Below are positions 9,373 to 18,310 of a DNA stretch of 64,000 bases, piece by piece. Origin of the DNA: Gammaproteobacteria bacterium. Its GTDB lineage: Bacteria > Pseudomonadota > Gammaproteobacteria > Pseudomonadales > JADFDG01. The notes beneath the pieces are model-generated. The model had not been told where the DNA came from and did not search any database. It worked only from the letters and a program-made list of their open reading frames with translations. The position numbers and the translations under genes were made by a program. The stretch covers positions 227,372 to 291,371 of the forward strand of contig JADFDG010000001.1 of the NCBI GenBank assembly GCA_018262975.1, in the 5' to 3' direction. Within the stretch, counting starts at the first letter, position 1. Every line of letters begins with the position of its first letter.

Positions 9373-10557
9373 ATGAGCAAGAAGGTCTATGTGATCGGCG
9401 TCGGCATGACGAAGTTCACCAAGCCGGGCGAAGGCCCGGATTACCACCAGGCCGGCAAGGAAGCGATCCTCGAAGCCCTGGCCGACGCCGGCGTGGGCTA
9501 CGACAAGGTCCAGCAGGCCTGGACCGGCTACGTGTACGGCGACAGCTGCTGCGGCATGCGCGTCGTGTACGAAGTGGGCCAGACCGGCATCCCCATCTTC
9601 AACGTCAACTCGAACTGCTCGACCGGTTCCTCGGCGCTGTTCGGCGCCCGCCAGGCCGTCGAGTCGGGCATGGTCGACTGCGCGCTGGCGCTCGGCTTCG
9701 AGAAGATGGAAAAGGGCATGCTGATGTCCAAGTGGAACGATCGGATGAACCCGATGGAACTCCACGCCATGACCATGATGCGCCTGCAGGAGTTCAAGCC
9801 GGCCCCGCCGGCCGCGCAGATGTTCGGTGGCGCCGGCATCGAGTACCAGAAGCGCTACGGCGCCAAGGACACCACCTTCGCCGCCATCCAGGTCAAGGCG
9901 CGCAAGCATGCCGCCAACAACCCGAAGGCGCTGTTCACCGCGCAGGTCACGGTTGACGAAGTCATGGCTTCCCCGCACCAGTACGGCCCGCTGACCCGCC
10001 TGCAGTGCTGCCCGCCGACCTGCGGCGCCGGCGCGGCAATCCTCGCCAGCGAGGAGTTCTGCAAGAAGCACGGCATCGACACCAGCAAGGCCGTCTACAT
10101 CGCCGGCCAGCACATGGAAACGGACCAGCCGGACTCCTTCAAGGACTCCATGATGGACATGGTCGGCTACGGCATGGCCAAGCGCGCCGCCGACGCCGTG
10201 TACAAGCAGACCGGCCTCGGCCCGAAGGACGTGCAGGTCGTCGAACTGCACGACTGCTTCACCGCCAACGAGCTGATCACCTATGAATCCCTCGGCCTGA
10301 CCCCGGAAGGCACTGCCGAGAAGTTCATCCTGGAGAACCAGAACACCTACGGTGGCCAGGTCGTGGTCAACCCGTCGGGCGGCCTGCTCTCCAAGGGTCA
10401 CCCGCTGGGCGCCACCGGCCTCGCGCAGTGCTACGAGCTGGTACACCAGCTGCGCGGCACCGCCGACAAGCGCCAGGTTGCCGGTGCGAAAGTTGCCCTG
10501 CAGCACAACATCGGTATCGGCGGCGCCTGCGTCGTCACCATGTACCGCAAGGGCTGA
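9373..10557 (+). CDS. SCPx-type thiolase (lipid-transfer-protein family)
   Basis: This 394-residue thiolase is most like the thiolase half of sterol carrier protein X, which cleaves 3-ketoacyl-CoA with 2-methyl or sterol-side-chain substrates. The acylated nucleophile is Cys82 in NSNCSTGSS. HDCF at 293-296 replaces the NEAF motif of classical thiolases, and GHPLGATG (342-349) and GGAC (383-386, Cys386) complete the active site. It lacks the C-terminal SCP2 domain that eukaryotic SCPx carries; a free-standing SCP2 protein is encoded at 37264-37653. It is third in the acyl-CoA dehydrogenase-SDR-thiolase run, and a terminator follows. Confidence 0.88.
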   Translation: MSKKVYVIGVGMTKFTKPGEGPDYHQAGKEAILEALADAGVGYDKVQQAWTGYVYGDSCCGMRVVYEVGQTGIPIFNVNSNCSTGSSALFGARQAVESGMVDCALALGFEKMEKGMLMSKWNDRMNPMELHAMTMMRLQEFKPAPPAAQMFGGAGIEYQKRYGAKDTTFAAIQVKARKHAANNPKALFTAQVTVDEVMASPHQYGPLTRLQCCPPTCGAGAAILASEEFCKKHGIDTSKAVYIAGQHMETDQPDSFKDSMMDMVGYGMAKRAADAVYKQTGLGPKDVQVVELHDCFTANELITYESLGLTPEGTAEKFILENQNTYGGQVVVNPSGGLLSKGHPLGATGLAQCYELVHQLRGTADKRQVAGAKVALQHNIGIGGACVVTMYRKG

Positions 10558-10627
10558 CACCCGCGTCATCCATGCCCGCCCGCCTGGGTCGGGCATGCGA
10601 CGCAGCGGGCCGCACGGCCCCGCCAAG

Positions 10628-10650
10628 GGCCGCCTCCGGGCGGCCTTTTT
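10628..10650 (+). terminator. rho-independent terminator after beta-oxidation run
   Basis: GGCCGCC at 10628-10634 pairs with GGCGGCC at 10639-10645 and is followed by TTTTT. It lies 70 bp after the thiolase stop and ends the dehydrogenase-SDR-thiolase transcript. Confidence 0.8.
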
Positions 10651-10699
10651 CGTGATGGCGGCGATTGCGCGCCGCGCCGTCGCCGCTATCATCCGCCGC

Positions 10700-11023
10700 A
10701 TGGACAACATGCTGCCCGCCAACGACCTGCCGCCTCCTCGCCCCGGCCTGCTGCGCGGCCTGTTCCGCGGCCTGCTCGAGCGCATCCTGCGGCTGGCCTA
10801 CACCGCCCTGCACGCCGACACCCCCGGCCGCCTGCGCATTGCCAGTGCGCTGGTGCTGGTTTACTTCGTGGTGCCATTCGACCTGGTCAGCGACCTGCTG
10901 CCACTGCTCGGTTTCGGCGACGACGCCATCGCCATCGGCGTGCTCGCCTGGCGCCTGTCCCGCCACACCACGCCGGCAATCCGCCTGCGGGCGCGTGCCG
11001 AGGCCTTGCGCATCATTCCCTGA
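10700..11023 (+). CDS. YkvA/DUF1232 family membrane protein, 107 aa
   Basis: This small protein has the DUF1232 core: hydrophobic LRIASALVLVYFVVPFDLVSD (residues ~45-65), the conserved P-x-D-x-x-D pattern (PFDLVSDLLP) and GFGDDAIAIGVLAWRL. The family is widespread and membrane-associated, without an established biochemical role. The ATG at 10700 begins a methionine-rich start (MDNML). It lies just after the terminator of the preceding operon and 44 bp before the HIT-family gene, with which it may be co-transcribed. Confidence 0.8.
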   Translation: MDNMLPANDLPPPRPGLLRGLFRGLLERILRLAYTALHADTPGRLRIASALVLVYFVVPFDLVSDLLPLLGFGDDAIAIGVLAWRLSRHTTPAIRLRARAEALRIIP

Positions 11024-11067
11024 GCGGCCCTGCGCGCCCTCTGCGGGCGACATCCCGGAGAATTCCC

Positions 11068-11499
11068 ATGACCTTCGTGCTCCATGAACGCCTCGCCGCG
11101 GACACCGTGCGTATCGGCAGCCTGCCGCTGTGCGAACTGCTGCTGATGAACGACGCCCGCTTCCCCTGGTGCATCCTGGTGCCGCGTCGTGCCGGCGCGC
11201 GCGACGCCATCGACCTGGACACGGCCGACGGCGACCAGCTGCACCGCGAATCGATCGCGCTGCAGCTGGCCATGCGCGAGATCTTCGCGCCCGACAAGCT
11301 CAACGTGGCGGCCATCGGCAACATGGTCCCGCAACTGCACGTGCACCACATCGCGCGCTACACCACCGACAGCGAATGGCCGGCACCGGTCTGGGGGCGT
11401 GGCAAGCCACAGCCCTGCCCGGAGGCGCTGGTCGAAGAACGCGCCGGCGCCCTGCGCGCGCGACTGGCCAGCTTGCTGGAAGCAGGTGAAGCCCGCTGA
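11068..11499 (+). CDS. HIT-domain nucleotide hydrolase, 143 aa
   Basis: HIT proteins hydrolyse or transfer nucleoside monophosphates from dinucleoside polyphosphates and AMP conjugates. Conserved features are FPWCILVPRR (residues ~32-41), the substrate-sheet segment KLNVAAIGNMVPQLHVHH and the histidine-triad pattern QLHVHHIAR (about 90-98), in which the catalytic middle histidine is present. The C-terminal PAPVWG is typical of the proteobacterial HIT subgroup. It is convergent with the ComEA-like gene. A small-molecule substrate cannot be assigned. Confidence 0.88.
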   Translation: MTFVLHERLAADTVRIGSLPLCELLLMNDARFPWCILVPRRAGARDAIDLDTADGDQLHRESIALQLAMREIFAPDKLNVAAIGNMVPQLHVHHIARYTTDSEWPAPVWGRGKPQPCPEALVEERAGALRARLASLLEAGEAR

Positions 11500-11520
11500 G
11501 CAGCGAGCCGCCCGTGCGAC

Positions 11521-11784
11521 TCAGTCGTGCAGGCGGATATCGTGCCGGTTGAGTTCGAAGGTCTTGCCACCGAAGCCCTTCACCTCGCGCAACTGCTCCA
11601 CCGAGCGGAAGCGTCCGTGCTTCTCGCGGAAGTCGACGACCTGCTGCGCGCGCTTGATACCCACGCCGCGCAGCGCCTCGGCAATCTCCTCGGCGCTGGC
11701 ATCGTTGATGTTCACCGGTGCCGCCCATGCCGGCACACCCGCCAGCAGCGCCAAAGCAAGCGCCGCGACCATTGTGCGTTCCAT
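11521..11784 (-). CDS. ComEA-like exported helix-hairpin-helix protein, 87 aa
   Basis: A signal peptide (MERTMVAALALALLAGVPAWA) precedes a double helix-hairpin-helix DNA-binding domain: VNINDASAEEIAEAL, GVGIKRAQQVVDFR and VEQLREVKGFGGKT. Such single-domain ComEA proteins bind DNA in the periplasm and help competence pili pull in DNA. The ATG at 11784 is chosen because AAGGGAGG sits 6 nt upstream; the alternative ATG at 11790 abuts the Shine-Dalgarno. No other competence gene is adjacent, so uptake function is inferred from the family. Confidence 0.82.
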   Translation of the reverse strand: MERTMVAALALALLAGVPAWAAPVNINDASAEEIAEALRGVGIKRAQQVVDFREKHGRFRSVEQLREVKGFGGKTFELNRHDIRLHD

Positions 11785-11900
11785 GCCCATCCTCCCTTGC
11801 TTCAACGGCGCACCCAGCGGCGCCGGTTGCACCATTCTTCACGCACGGGGAATGCGGACCAGCAGACAGCGGCGCACGGCGCCGTGCGACAGCGCCGTCG

Positions 11901-12644
11901 TCAGTCGGCGGTAAAGACCTTCTCGACCGGCCCGAGACGGGCCATCTGTCCCTGGATCCAGGCGGCACGCCGGCTCACGTAGCCGGAAGGCCTGGCGGGG
12001 TTGCGCTTGCGGGGTGCCGGCAGCACCGCGGCCAGCAGCGCGGCCTCGCGTGACGACAGCTTCCCTGCCGGCTTGCGGAAGTAGTACTGCGCGGCGGCTT
12101 CCGCACCGTAGATGCCACGGCCGAACTCGGCGCTGTTGAGGTACACCTCGAGGATGCGCTCCTTGCTCCACGCCGTTTCCATCAACAGGGTCAGGTACGC
12201 CTCGAGACCCTTGCGCACGTAACTGCGACCCGGCCACAGGAAGAGGTTCTTGGCCGTCTGCTGCGAGATGGTGCTGCCGCCACGGATGCGCTTGCTGCGC
12301 TTGTTGTGCATCAGCGCCTTCTGCATCGCCTCGATGTCGAGCCCGTAATGGTCGAGGAATTTCTGGTCCTCGCTGGCGATGACCGCGCGCTGCAAGCGGG
12401 GGGAAATCTGCTCCAGCGGCACCCAGTCATGGCGCAACGTGTAGGGCTTTTCCTCGAGCAGGCCGGTCACGCTGCCCTGCACCATGAAACTGGTGAACGG
12501 CACGGGCACGAAGCGGAACACCGCGAAAAATACCAGCGGCAACACCAGCAGCAGCACGATGCCGGCGATCGCCAGGCGCTTGAACCAGCGCCACAGGAAC
12601 GCCCCGGCACCACGCGTACCGCGGCGCTTTTTGTCAGAAGCCAT
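11901..12644 (-). CDS. mtgA: monofunctional peptidoglycan glycosyltransferase MtgA
   Basis: MtgA polymerises lipid II into glycan strands in the periplasm. The 247-residue protein has a cytoplasmic basic tail, one membrane anchor (about residues 22-46) and a GT51 domain with the catalytic Glu92 in [22 protein letters not shown] (122-135) and [10 protein letters not shown] (161-170). It has no transpeptidase domain, as expected for MtgA. The start at 12644 overlaps the yciO-like gene by 11 bp, indicating co-transcription with it. Upstream in-frame codons to 12734 are antisense-type sequence and were excluded. Confidence 0.93.
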   Translation of the reverse strand: MASDKKRRGTRGAGAFLWRWFKRLAIAGIVLLLVLPLVFFAVFRFVPVPFTSFMVQGSVTGLLEEKPYTLRHDWVPLEQISPRLQRAVIASEDQKFLDHYGLDIEAMQKALMHNKRSKRIRGGSTISQQTAKNLFLWPGRSYVRKGLEAYLTLLMETAWSKERILEVYLNSAEFGRGIYGAEAAAQYYFRKPAGKLSSREAALLAAVLPAPRKRNPARPSGYVSRRAAWIQGQMARLGPVEKVFTAD

Positions 12645-13251
12645 CGACGGGGCCGGCACCTTCGCGCAGCACTTCGGGCGCGCCGTCCACCAGGCTGACC
12701 ACGGTGGTCTCTTCCAGCGAACCGAACCCGCCATCGATCACCAGGTCGACCTGGCGCCCCAGGGCATCGCGGATTTCTTCCGGATCGGTGCGCGCATAGT
12801 CCTCGCCCGGCAACAGCAGCGTGGTGGTGATCAGCGGCTGCCCCAACTCCGCCAGCAATGCCTGGCAGATGGCGTTGTCCGGCACGCGGATGCCGATGGT
12901 CTTGCGCTTCTCGTGCATCAGTCGGCGCGGCACTTCGCCGGTACCCTGCAGCACGAAGGTGTAGGCGCCCGGGGTGTGCGCCTTGAGGAAACGGAACTGC
13001 GTGTTGTCGACCTTCGCGTAGGTGGAGATGTCCGAGAGGTCGCGGCAGAGCAGGGTGAACAGGTGCTTCTCGTCGAGCCGGCGGATGCGGATGATGCGAT
13101 CCAGCGCCGCCTTGTCGGCCAGCTGGCAACCGATCGCGTAGGCCGTGTCGGTCGGATACACCACCACCCCGCCGCCACGCAGGATGTCGGCCGCCTGCTT
13201 GACGAGGCGGACCTGCGGGTTGTCGGGGTGGATGCGGAAATACTGGCTCAT
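12634..13251 (-). CDS. yciO: YciO/Sua5-family protein, L-threonylcarbamoyladenylate synthase-like
   Basis: This 205-residue protein has the YrdC/Sua5 fold with [14 protein letters not shown] (29-42), [18 protein letters not shown] and [19 protein letters not shown]. The [11 protein letters not shown] pattern, the length and the neighbour identify the YciO branch rather than TsaC. YciO resembles the tRNA t6A enzyme but its activity is weaker or different. It sits between the RNase AM-like gene and mtgA, as in the conserved yciV-yciO pairing of gammaproteobacteria, with a 43-bp gap to the former. Confidence 0.88.
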   Translation of the reverse strand: MSQYFRIHPDNPQVRLVKQAADILRGGGVVVYPTDTAYAIGCQLADKAALDRIIRIRRLDEKHLFTLLCRDLSDISTYAKVDNTQFRFLKAHTPGAYTFVLQGTGEVPRRLMHEKRKTIGIRVPDNAICQALLAELGQPLITTTLLLPGEDYARTDPEEIRDALGRQVDLVIDGGFGSLEETTVVSLVDGAPEVLREGAGPVDGF

Positions 13252-13294
13252 GGCGCGCGCACGATAGCCGAAAAGCCGCGCACGGCAAACTGGC

Positions 13295-14119
13295 TCAGAA
13301 CAACTCCCAGACGGGGCGTATGCCGGGCAGCAGCTCGCCGGCGGCGCCCAGTTCGGCCCAGGGCATGTGGCCGCCGTGGAAATCGCTGGCCACCGAGCCG
13401 GCCAGCCCCAGCTGGTTGCCCATGAGCATCAGCGACTGCACCTGGTTGGGTTGCTGGCGGGGCAACTGCACCTCGAGGGCCTGGCCGCCGGCGGCGGCGA
13501 ACTGCACCAGCAGGCGCTTGAGCTTCGAACGGGTGAGCTTGTAGCGGGAGGGGTGCGCCACCACCGCCACGCCGCCGGCACCACGGATCCAGCCCACCGC
13601 GTCCTCGATGCTCGCCCAGGGGGTCGGCACGTAGGCCACCTGGCCCTGCTTGAGGAAGCGGTTGAAGGCATGCTCGATGTCACGCGCCTGGCCGGCCTCG
13701 ACGATGGCGCGGGCAAAATGCGGCCGCCCGGGCCGGTCGGTGCCCGCCAGCTGGCAGGCCCGCTCCCAGCAGCCCGCCGCGCCGGCGCGCGCCAGGCGGG
13801 CCGCGATCTGCCGGCCGCGTTCGCGGCGCGCCTCGTGCTGGCCGGCCAGCCCGGCCACCAGCACGGGGCTGTCCGGGTCCACGCGCAGGCCGACGATGTG
13901 GATGTCGTGGCCTTCCCAGCGGCAACTGATTTCCACCCCGGCCACGAAATCGATGCCGGCGGCCGACGCCGCCGCCTGCGCCTCGGCCACCCCGTCCGTA
14001 TTGTCATGGTCGGTCAGCGCCAGCAGCCGGACGCCGCGGGCCACCGCACGGGCCACCACGTCCGCCGGCGCCAGCTCGCCGTCCGAGCAGTAGGAGTGGC
14101 AATGCAGGTCCGCTATCAT
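13295..14119 (-). CDS. rnm: PHP-domain phosphoesterase, RNase AM / YciV-like
   Basis: This 274-residue PHP protein matches YciV (RNase AM, formerly TrpH), which removes short 5' extensions from rRNA and hydrolyses 3',5'-bisphosphonucleotides. Metal-binding motifs are DLHCHS at the N-terminus (His6, His8), LTDHDNTDG (~36-44), the Glu in GVEIS (~62-66), VVAHPSRYK and the C-terminal ASDFHGG. The ATG at 14119 begins MIADLHCHS; the frame remains open to 14605, but that part is antisense to yciB. The start is only 33 bp from the divergent yciB start, so the two promoters must overlap coding sequence. Confidence 0.9.
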   Translation of the reverse strand: MIADLHCHSYCSDGELAPADVVARAVARGVRLLALTDHDNTDGVAEAQAAASAAGIDFVAGVEISCRWEGHDIHIVGLRVDPDSPVLVAGLAGQHEARRERGRQIAARLARAGAAGCWERACQLAGTDRPGRPHFARAIVEAGQARDIEHAFNRFLKQGQVAYVPTPWASIEDAVGWIRGAGGVAVVAHPSRYKLTRSKLKRLLVQFAAAGGQALEVQLPRQQPNQVQSLMLMGNQLGLAGSVASDFHGGHMPWAELGAAGELLPGIRPVWELF

Positions 14120-14152
14120 GCCCCCGCCCTCCCCCGCCCCGGCGCCGCGCGC

Positions 14153-14791
14153 ATGAAATCGTTGTTCGACCTGTTTCCGGCCATCGTCTTCTTCGCCGTC
14201 TTCTACGCCACGGGGAAGGACATCATACAGGGCACCGCCGCCCTGATGATCGCCAGCGCCCTGCAGGTGGCGCTCGGCTGGCTGCTTTGGCGCAAGGTCG
14301 ACCGCATGCACCTGGTGGTACTGGGCATTGTGCTGGTGTTCGGCGGGCTGACGCTGTTCCTGCACGACGAACGCTTCATCAAGTGGAAGCCCACCATCGT
14401 CGACCTGGTGTTCGCGGCAGTGCTGCTGGGATCGGAGTTCATCGGCAAGCGCAACCTGCTGCAGGTCGGCGCGGAAGCGGCGGTGAAGCGCATGGGCGAA
14501 GGCGCGACCATCACCGCGCCAGCCGCCACCTGGCGACTGGCCAACGCGGCCGCCATCCTGTTCTTCATCGGCTGCGGCGCACTCAACCTGTGGGTCGCCG
14601 ACCACTTCGACACCGAGACCTGGGTCAACATCAAGACGTTCGGCTACCCGGTGCTCAACATCGTGTTCATGATCGCGTTGCTCGCGTGGTTGTGGCGCTA
14701 CGTGCAGGTACCGGAAGCGCCGGCCGCCACCGGCGGCGACACGCCGGCCACTCGCGAAGACGCCGGCCCCACGGCCGGCAAGGGAGACTGA
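14153..14791 (+). CDS. yciB: inner-membrane septation protein A (YciB)
   Basis: YciB (IspZ) is an inner-membrane protein tied to envelope integrity and cell division, working with the elongation and division machineries. The opening [14 protein letters not shown], the motif [14 protein letters not shown] and [21 protein letters not shown] are family signatures. Five or six membrane spans are visible. The 212-residue length exceeds the ~180 aa of E. coli YciB through an Ala/Pro-rich polar tail. It is followed five bases later by yciI, a conserved pairing. Confidence 0.92.
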   Translation: MKSLFDLFPAIVFFAVFYATGKDIIQGTAALMIASALQVALGWLLWRKVDRMHLVVLGIVLVFGGLTLFLHDERFIKWKPTIVDLVFAAVLLGSEFIGKRNLLQVGAEAAVKRMGEGATITAPAATWRLANAAAILFFIGCGALNLWVADHFDTETWVNIKTFGYPVLNIVFMIALLAWLWRYVQVPEAPAATGGDTPATREDAGPTAGKGD

Positions 14792-14796
14792 AACGC

Positions 14797-15096
14797 ATGT
14801 ACTACGCCTTCATCGCCGAGGACCATCCGGGCACGCTCGAGCAGCGCCTGGCCGCGCGTCCGGCCCACCTGGCCCGCCTGGAAGCGCTGCAGGCCGCCGG
14901 CCGCCTGTTGCTGGCCGGGCCACACCCGGCCATCGACAGCGACAACCCCGGTCCGGCCGGCTTCACCGGCAGCCTGGTGGTGGCGGAGTTCGACTCGCTG
15001 GCGGCCGCCGAGGCCTGGGCGAAGGAAGATCCCTATGTCGCCGCCGGCGTGTACCGCGCGGTCACCGTCAAGCCGTTCCGCAAGGTGCTGCCGTGA
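14797..15096 (+). CDS. yciI: YciI-family protein, 99 aa
   Basis: The sequence begins [18 protein letters not shown] and contains [22 protein letters not shown], and [14 protein letters not shown], the YCII ferredoxin-like fold with the conserved His24/Asp pair. The E. coli family member is of the same length and has no firmly assigned reaction. It follows yciB within 5 bp and its stop overlaps the start of the SH3-domain gene (GTGATG), so the three genes form one operon. Confidence 0.9.
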   Translation: MYYAFIAEDHPGTLEQRLAARPAHLARLEALQAAGRLLLAGPHPAIDSDNPGPAGFTGSLVVAEFDSLAAAEAWAKEDPYVAAGVYRAVTVKPFRKVLP

Positions 15097-15773
15097 TGAA
15101 TACCGTCCGCCTGCTGCCCGCGCTGCGACTGGCCTGCGCGCTGTCGGTGCTTGCCGCCCTGCCGGCGCACGCCGAGATCCAATACATCAGCGACTCGCAG
15201 AGCATCACGCTGCGCAGCAACCCGGTGAACGATGCCAAGGCCGTGGGCAGCCCGCTGGTGTCGGGCAACCCGGTGGAAGTCCTGCAGCGCTCGCCGGACG
15301 GGCGCTGGGCGCGCGTGCGCTTCCAGCAGGTCGAGGGCTGGCTGCCGGCCGTTTACCTGCAACGCGAACAGGCGGCACGCGATCGCCTTCTGGAACTGCA
15401 GGCACGCTACGACGCCCTCGACCGGGAGCAACGCACCGGCGGCGGGCGCCTGAAGGAGCTGGAAGCCGAGGTGCAGTCGCTGCGCGCTGCCCTGCAACAG
15501 GCACAGACCGAGCGTGACACCGCGCTGGCACAACTGGGCGACCTCAAGCTGGTCGCCGCCGGCCCGGAAAAACTCGCGGCCAGCAACCAGGCGCTGAACA
15601 GTCGCGCCACGCAGTTGACGGTGGACAACGAGCGACTGCAGGCGGAAGTGCTGCGGCTGACCCAGGACGAGAAGTCGGACTTCTTCCTCTACGGCGGGCT
15701 GGTGGTATTCGGCGGCATCGTCGTCGGCTGGCTCATGGCCCGGCAGACGGGACGTCGCTCGTCGGGCTGGTGA
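15096..15773 (+). CDS. SH3-domain protein, YgiM/TIGR04211-like, 225 aa
   Basis: A signal peptide (to about residue 26, ALPAHA) precedes a bacterial SH3 domain (about 27-90: ITLRSNPVNDAKAVGSPLVSG, VRFQQVEGWLPAVYL). A coiled coil follows (about 95-195), then a C-terminal membrane span (FFLYGGLVVFGGIVVGWLMA) and a basic tail. This layout matches the YgiM family, an inner-membrane-anchored periplasmic SH3 protein of unknown role, possibly binding peptidoglycan. ATG 15096 is used; a GTG at 15093 would add one residue. The 3' end overlaps the opposite-strand gene at 15733-16854 by 41 bp. Confidence 0.85.
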   Translation: MNTVRLLPALRLACALSVLAALPAHAEIQYISDSQSITLRSNPVNDAKAVGSPLVSGNPVEVLQRSPDGRWARVRFQQVEGWLPAVYLQREQAARDRLLELQARYDALDREQRTGGGRLKELEAEVQSLRAALQQAQTERDTALAQLGDLKLVAAGPEKLAASNQALNSRATQLTVDNERLQAEVLRLTQDEKSDFFLYGGLVVFGGIVVGWLMARQTGRRSSGW

Positions 15774-16854
15774 CCGGGGGCGCGGCGTTGGCGCTGGCCG
15801 GCGGCGTCGCCGGGGCCCCACCGTCGCGCGAGTCACCCAGCCAGATTTCCACGCGGAAGGCGATGCCCGGGTTGGTGTTGAAGCGATCGTCGCGGATCGC
15901 GTCGATGAACGGCTCCACCTCGAAGAAAAACCACGGACGGAAGGCGCGCTGCCGGTAGCGCACGCTGGTGACGTAGGCCTGCGCCTGCCAGGCCGGGTCC
16001 GACTTCACGGTCATCGCCAGGTTCCAGCTGATCGCGCGGTCACGGTCGATCTGGCGCAGCAACTGCAGGCCATCGCGCAGGTCCAGTCCATTGGCCTCCT
16101 CGGAGAGGATCGCCTGCGTGCTCCAGCGCAGCAGCATGTCCTCGGCCAGCATGCGCTCGACCTCGAACAGCGACGTTTCGCCAAAACCACTGCCGTCACG
16201 GAACCAGAAGGACTGCGTGTAGCGGGTGCGCAGCTGCCCGGCAAGCTGCCAGCTGCGGTAGTAGCGCGCGCGCGCGAAGAATTTCAGCTGCGAGCGCAGG
16301 CCGATGTCGAAATCGACGCCCGAGTCCGCCGCACGGCGTGCCAGGTAGCGCAAGGCGGCACTGGTATCACGGTCGGCGGCATTGGCCTGCTCCGGTCGCT
16401 CGACCTCGCCGGGCAACAGGCCGGCGCTCTCCTCGGCATCGCCGTTGACGACCAGCGAGAAGCGATCGCGCAGGTTGGGCAGGTTCACGCGCGCCTTCAG
16501 GCGGATACCACTGTCGGTGAAGTCACGGTCGCTGTACTGCAGCGAAGGCACCACGCGCACCAGCGCGCTTGCCACGTCCTCGTCGCGTTCGTCGCCGAAG
16601 AAGCGGTCGAACCACACGGCCGGCGTGCAGGCACGCTGCGAAAAGAAGCCCTGTGCGCGGTCGAACCAGCGCGGGTCATCGACGTAGTAGCCCAGGCAGC
16701 TGTCCGGGACCATCAGCGGCACCGCGACGCTGGCCGCCTCGCCGGCCGACGGAACCGCCGACGCCTCCGGCGCAGGCGCGACCTCCTGCGCGGCCGTCAT
16801 CGCGCCCGGCAGCAGCATCAGCACAACGGCAATCAGGCGGGGAAAGGGGCGCAT
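15733..16854 (-). CDS. putative outer-membrane or periplasmic protein, 373 aa
   Basis: An N-terminal signal peptide (RLIAVVLMLLPGAMTAAQ) and a low-complexity Ala/Pro linker lead into a beta-rich domain with alternating strands (RFSLVVNGDAEES, FFARARYYRSWQLAGQLRTRYTQSFWFRDG, AISWNLAMTVKSD, AYVTSVRYRQRAFRPWFFFEVEPFI). It ends with PGIAFRVEIWLG and a disordered Pro/Ala tail. Three cysteines lie near residues 50-80 (DSCLGYY, RACTPAVW). I recognise no named family; a barrel-like envelope protein is the best reading. A terminator hairpin belonging to the upstream gene lies 13 bp before its ATG. Confidence 0.65.
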   Translation of the reverse strand: MRPFPRLIAVVLMLLPGAMTAAQEVAPAPEASAVPSAGEAASVAVPLMVPDSCLGYYVDDPRWFDRAQGFFSQRACTPAVWFDRFFGDERDEDVASALVRVVPSLQYSDRDFTDSGIRLKARVNLPNLRDRFSLVVNGDAEESAGLLPGEVERPEQANAADRDTSAALRYLARRAADSGVDFDIGLRSQLKFFARARYYRSWQLAGQLRTRYTQSFWFRDGSGFGETSLFEVERMLAEDMLLRWSTQAILSEEANGLDLRDGLQLLRQIDRDRAISWNLAMTVKSDPAWQAQAYVTSVRYRQRAFRPWFFFEVEPFIDAIRDDRFNTNPGIAFRVEIWLGDSRDGGAPATPPASANAAPPVTSPTSDVPSAGP

Positions 16855-16866
16855 GCCCCAAGCCTA

Positions 16867-16901
16867 AAAGAAAACGGCGCCGCCCCGATAGGGACGGCGC
16901 C
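16867..16901 (-). terminator. rho-independent terminator of racemase-like gene
   Basis: On the minus strand an 11-bp stem with one G-U pair (arms at 16891-16901 and 16876-16886, loop of 4) is followed by GTTTTCTTTT. It lies 29 bp after the racemase stop and only 13 bp before the next gene's start. Confidence 0.8.
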
Positions 16902-16930
16902 GCCACTTCTTCCCGCGGCAGGTGCCGGGA

Positions 16931-18112
16931 TCAGGCGATCACGCCGGCCTTGCGCAACGCCGCCAGTTGCCCGGCATCGATGCCGACGCCGCCGAGGATC
17001 TCGTCCGTATGGGCGCCCAGCGGCGCGCCGATGTAGTCATAGCGCGGCTTGGTCTTCGAGAACTTGATGGCGCTGGCGATCTGCTTCTGGGTGCCGCCAC
17101 CGGGCTTGGGCACGTCGACCAGCATGCCGCGCGCCTTCATCTGCGGATGCTCGCAGGCCTCGGCGAAGGTCAGTACCGGCTCGGTGCAGGAATCCAGCGC
17201 GGCGAATACCGGCAGCCACTCGGCGTAGGTCTTCTGCTTCATGGCCTCGGCGATTTCACGCTTGACCTCGGCAACGATGTCCGGGCGCAGCACCAGGCCC
17301 TTGGTGGACAACTCCGGCTTGCCGATGGCATTGCAGAACTGGATGAAGAACTGCGGCTCCAGGCCACCGACCGAGAAGAAGCGGCCATCCTTGGTCTCGT
17401 AGCAGTCGTAGAAGCTGCCGCCGTTGAGCTGGGTGTCTTCCAGGCCCGGCTGCTGGTTGGCCACCAGCGCCGGCGGCGCGGTGAGTGCGTGCATGGAGAA
17501 CGCCGCGTCGGTCATCGAGATGTCGACGTGCTGGCCTTCGCCGGTCTGCTGGCGGTGGATCACCGCGGCGAGGATGCCCATCACCGCGTGGAACGAGCCG
17601 CCGGCGACGTCGGCGACCTGCACGTTGATCGGCGCCGGACCGGAGGCCTTGCGGCCGTTGTAGCCGGTGATGCCGGCGATCGACAGGTAGTTCATGTCGT
17701 GGCCGGCGCGGTCCTTGTAGGGACCGTCCTGGCCGTAGCCGGTGATCGAGCAGTAGATCACGCGCGGGTTGGCGGCCTTGAGCGCTTCATAGCCGACGCC
17801 GAGGCGATCCATCACGCCCGGGCGGAACTGCTCGACGACGATGTCGTATTCCTGCACGAGCTTCTTCACCAGCTCGACGCCCTCGGGCTTCTTGAGGTCG
17901 ACGGCCAGCGATTTCTTGGAGCGGTTCAGGTAGGCGTGGCAGGCGGAGACGTTGTCTTCCATGGGCGGCAGCGCGCGGACCATGTCCGGGCGGCCGGGCG
18001 ACTCCAGGCGCACGACGTCGGCACCCATGTCGGCCAGCACCATGGTGCCGAACGGCCCCGGCAGCAGGGCGCTGAAATCGAGGACTTTGAGCGAGGACAA
18101 GGGACCGGCCAT
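16931..18112 (-). CDS. class III CoA-transferase family, alpha-methylacyl-CoA racemase-like
   Basis: This 393-residue protein has the CaiB/BaiF fold start FSALLPGPFGTMVLADMGADVVRLE. Unlike plain CoA-transferases, it carries the racemase active-site set: His138 in RAGHDMNY, Asp168 in QVADVAGG and Glu252 in VGGLEPQFF, matching the H/D/E of AMACR and mycobacterial MCR. It would epimerise 2-methylacyl-CoA so that branched chains can enter beta-oxidation. The ATG at 18112 has AGGAGG five bases upstream; a TTG at 18127 is less likely. It is divergent from a second AraC-type regulator. Confidence 0.85.
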   Translation of the reverse strand: MAGPLSSLKVLDFSALLPGPFGTMVLADMGADVVRLESPGRPDMVRALPPMEDNVSACHAYLNRSKKSLAVDLKKPEGVELVKKLVQEYDIVVEQFRPGVMDRLGVGYEALKAANPRVIYCSITGYGQDGPYKDRAGHDMNYLSIAGITGYNGRKASGPAPINVQVADVAGGSFHAVMGILAAVIHRQQTGEGQHVDISMTDAAFSMHALTAPPALVANQQPGLEDTQLNGGSFYDCYETKDGRFFSVGGLEPQFFIQFCNAIGKPELSTKGLVLRPDIVAEVKREIAEAMKQKTYAEWLPVFAALDSCTEPVLTFAEACEHPQMKARGMLVDVPKPGGGTQKQIASAIKFSKTKPRYDYIGAPLGAHTDEILGGVGIDAGQLAALRKAGVIA

Positions 18113-18310
18113 GGGAGCCTCCTGCAATAGGGTCTGGGGGAACAGGCGCCGCTACTGTAGGCAGCCCGGCCGGGGGAGCCCATGACCGCCCCGCTCAAAA
18201 TTCCTGACCGCACGCAACAGGCGCCGCCTTTGGTTGCTGCCGCGCAAGGGCGGCCGATACCATAGCCCGGCACCGGGGCCCCCCGGTCGTCACGCCCGCA
18301 CCCCGAGCGC

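Noticed and set aside
14120-14152. separate promoters in the 33-bp gap between the RNase AM-like and yciB genes
   Set aside because: The gap is almost pure C/G with no -10 or -35 match; the promoters must lie in the flanking coding sequence, and I could not place them.
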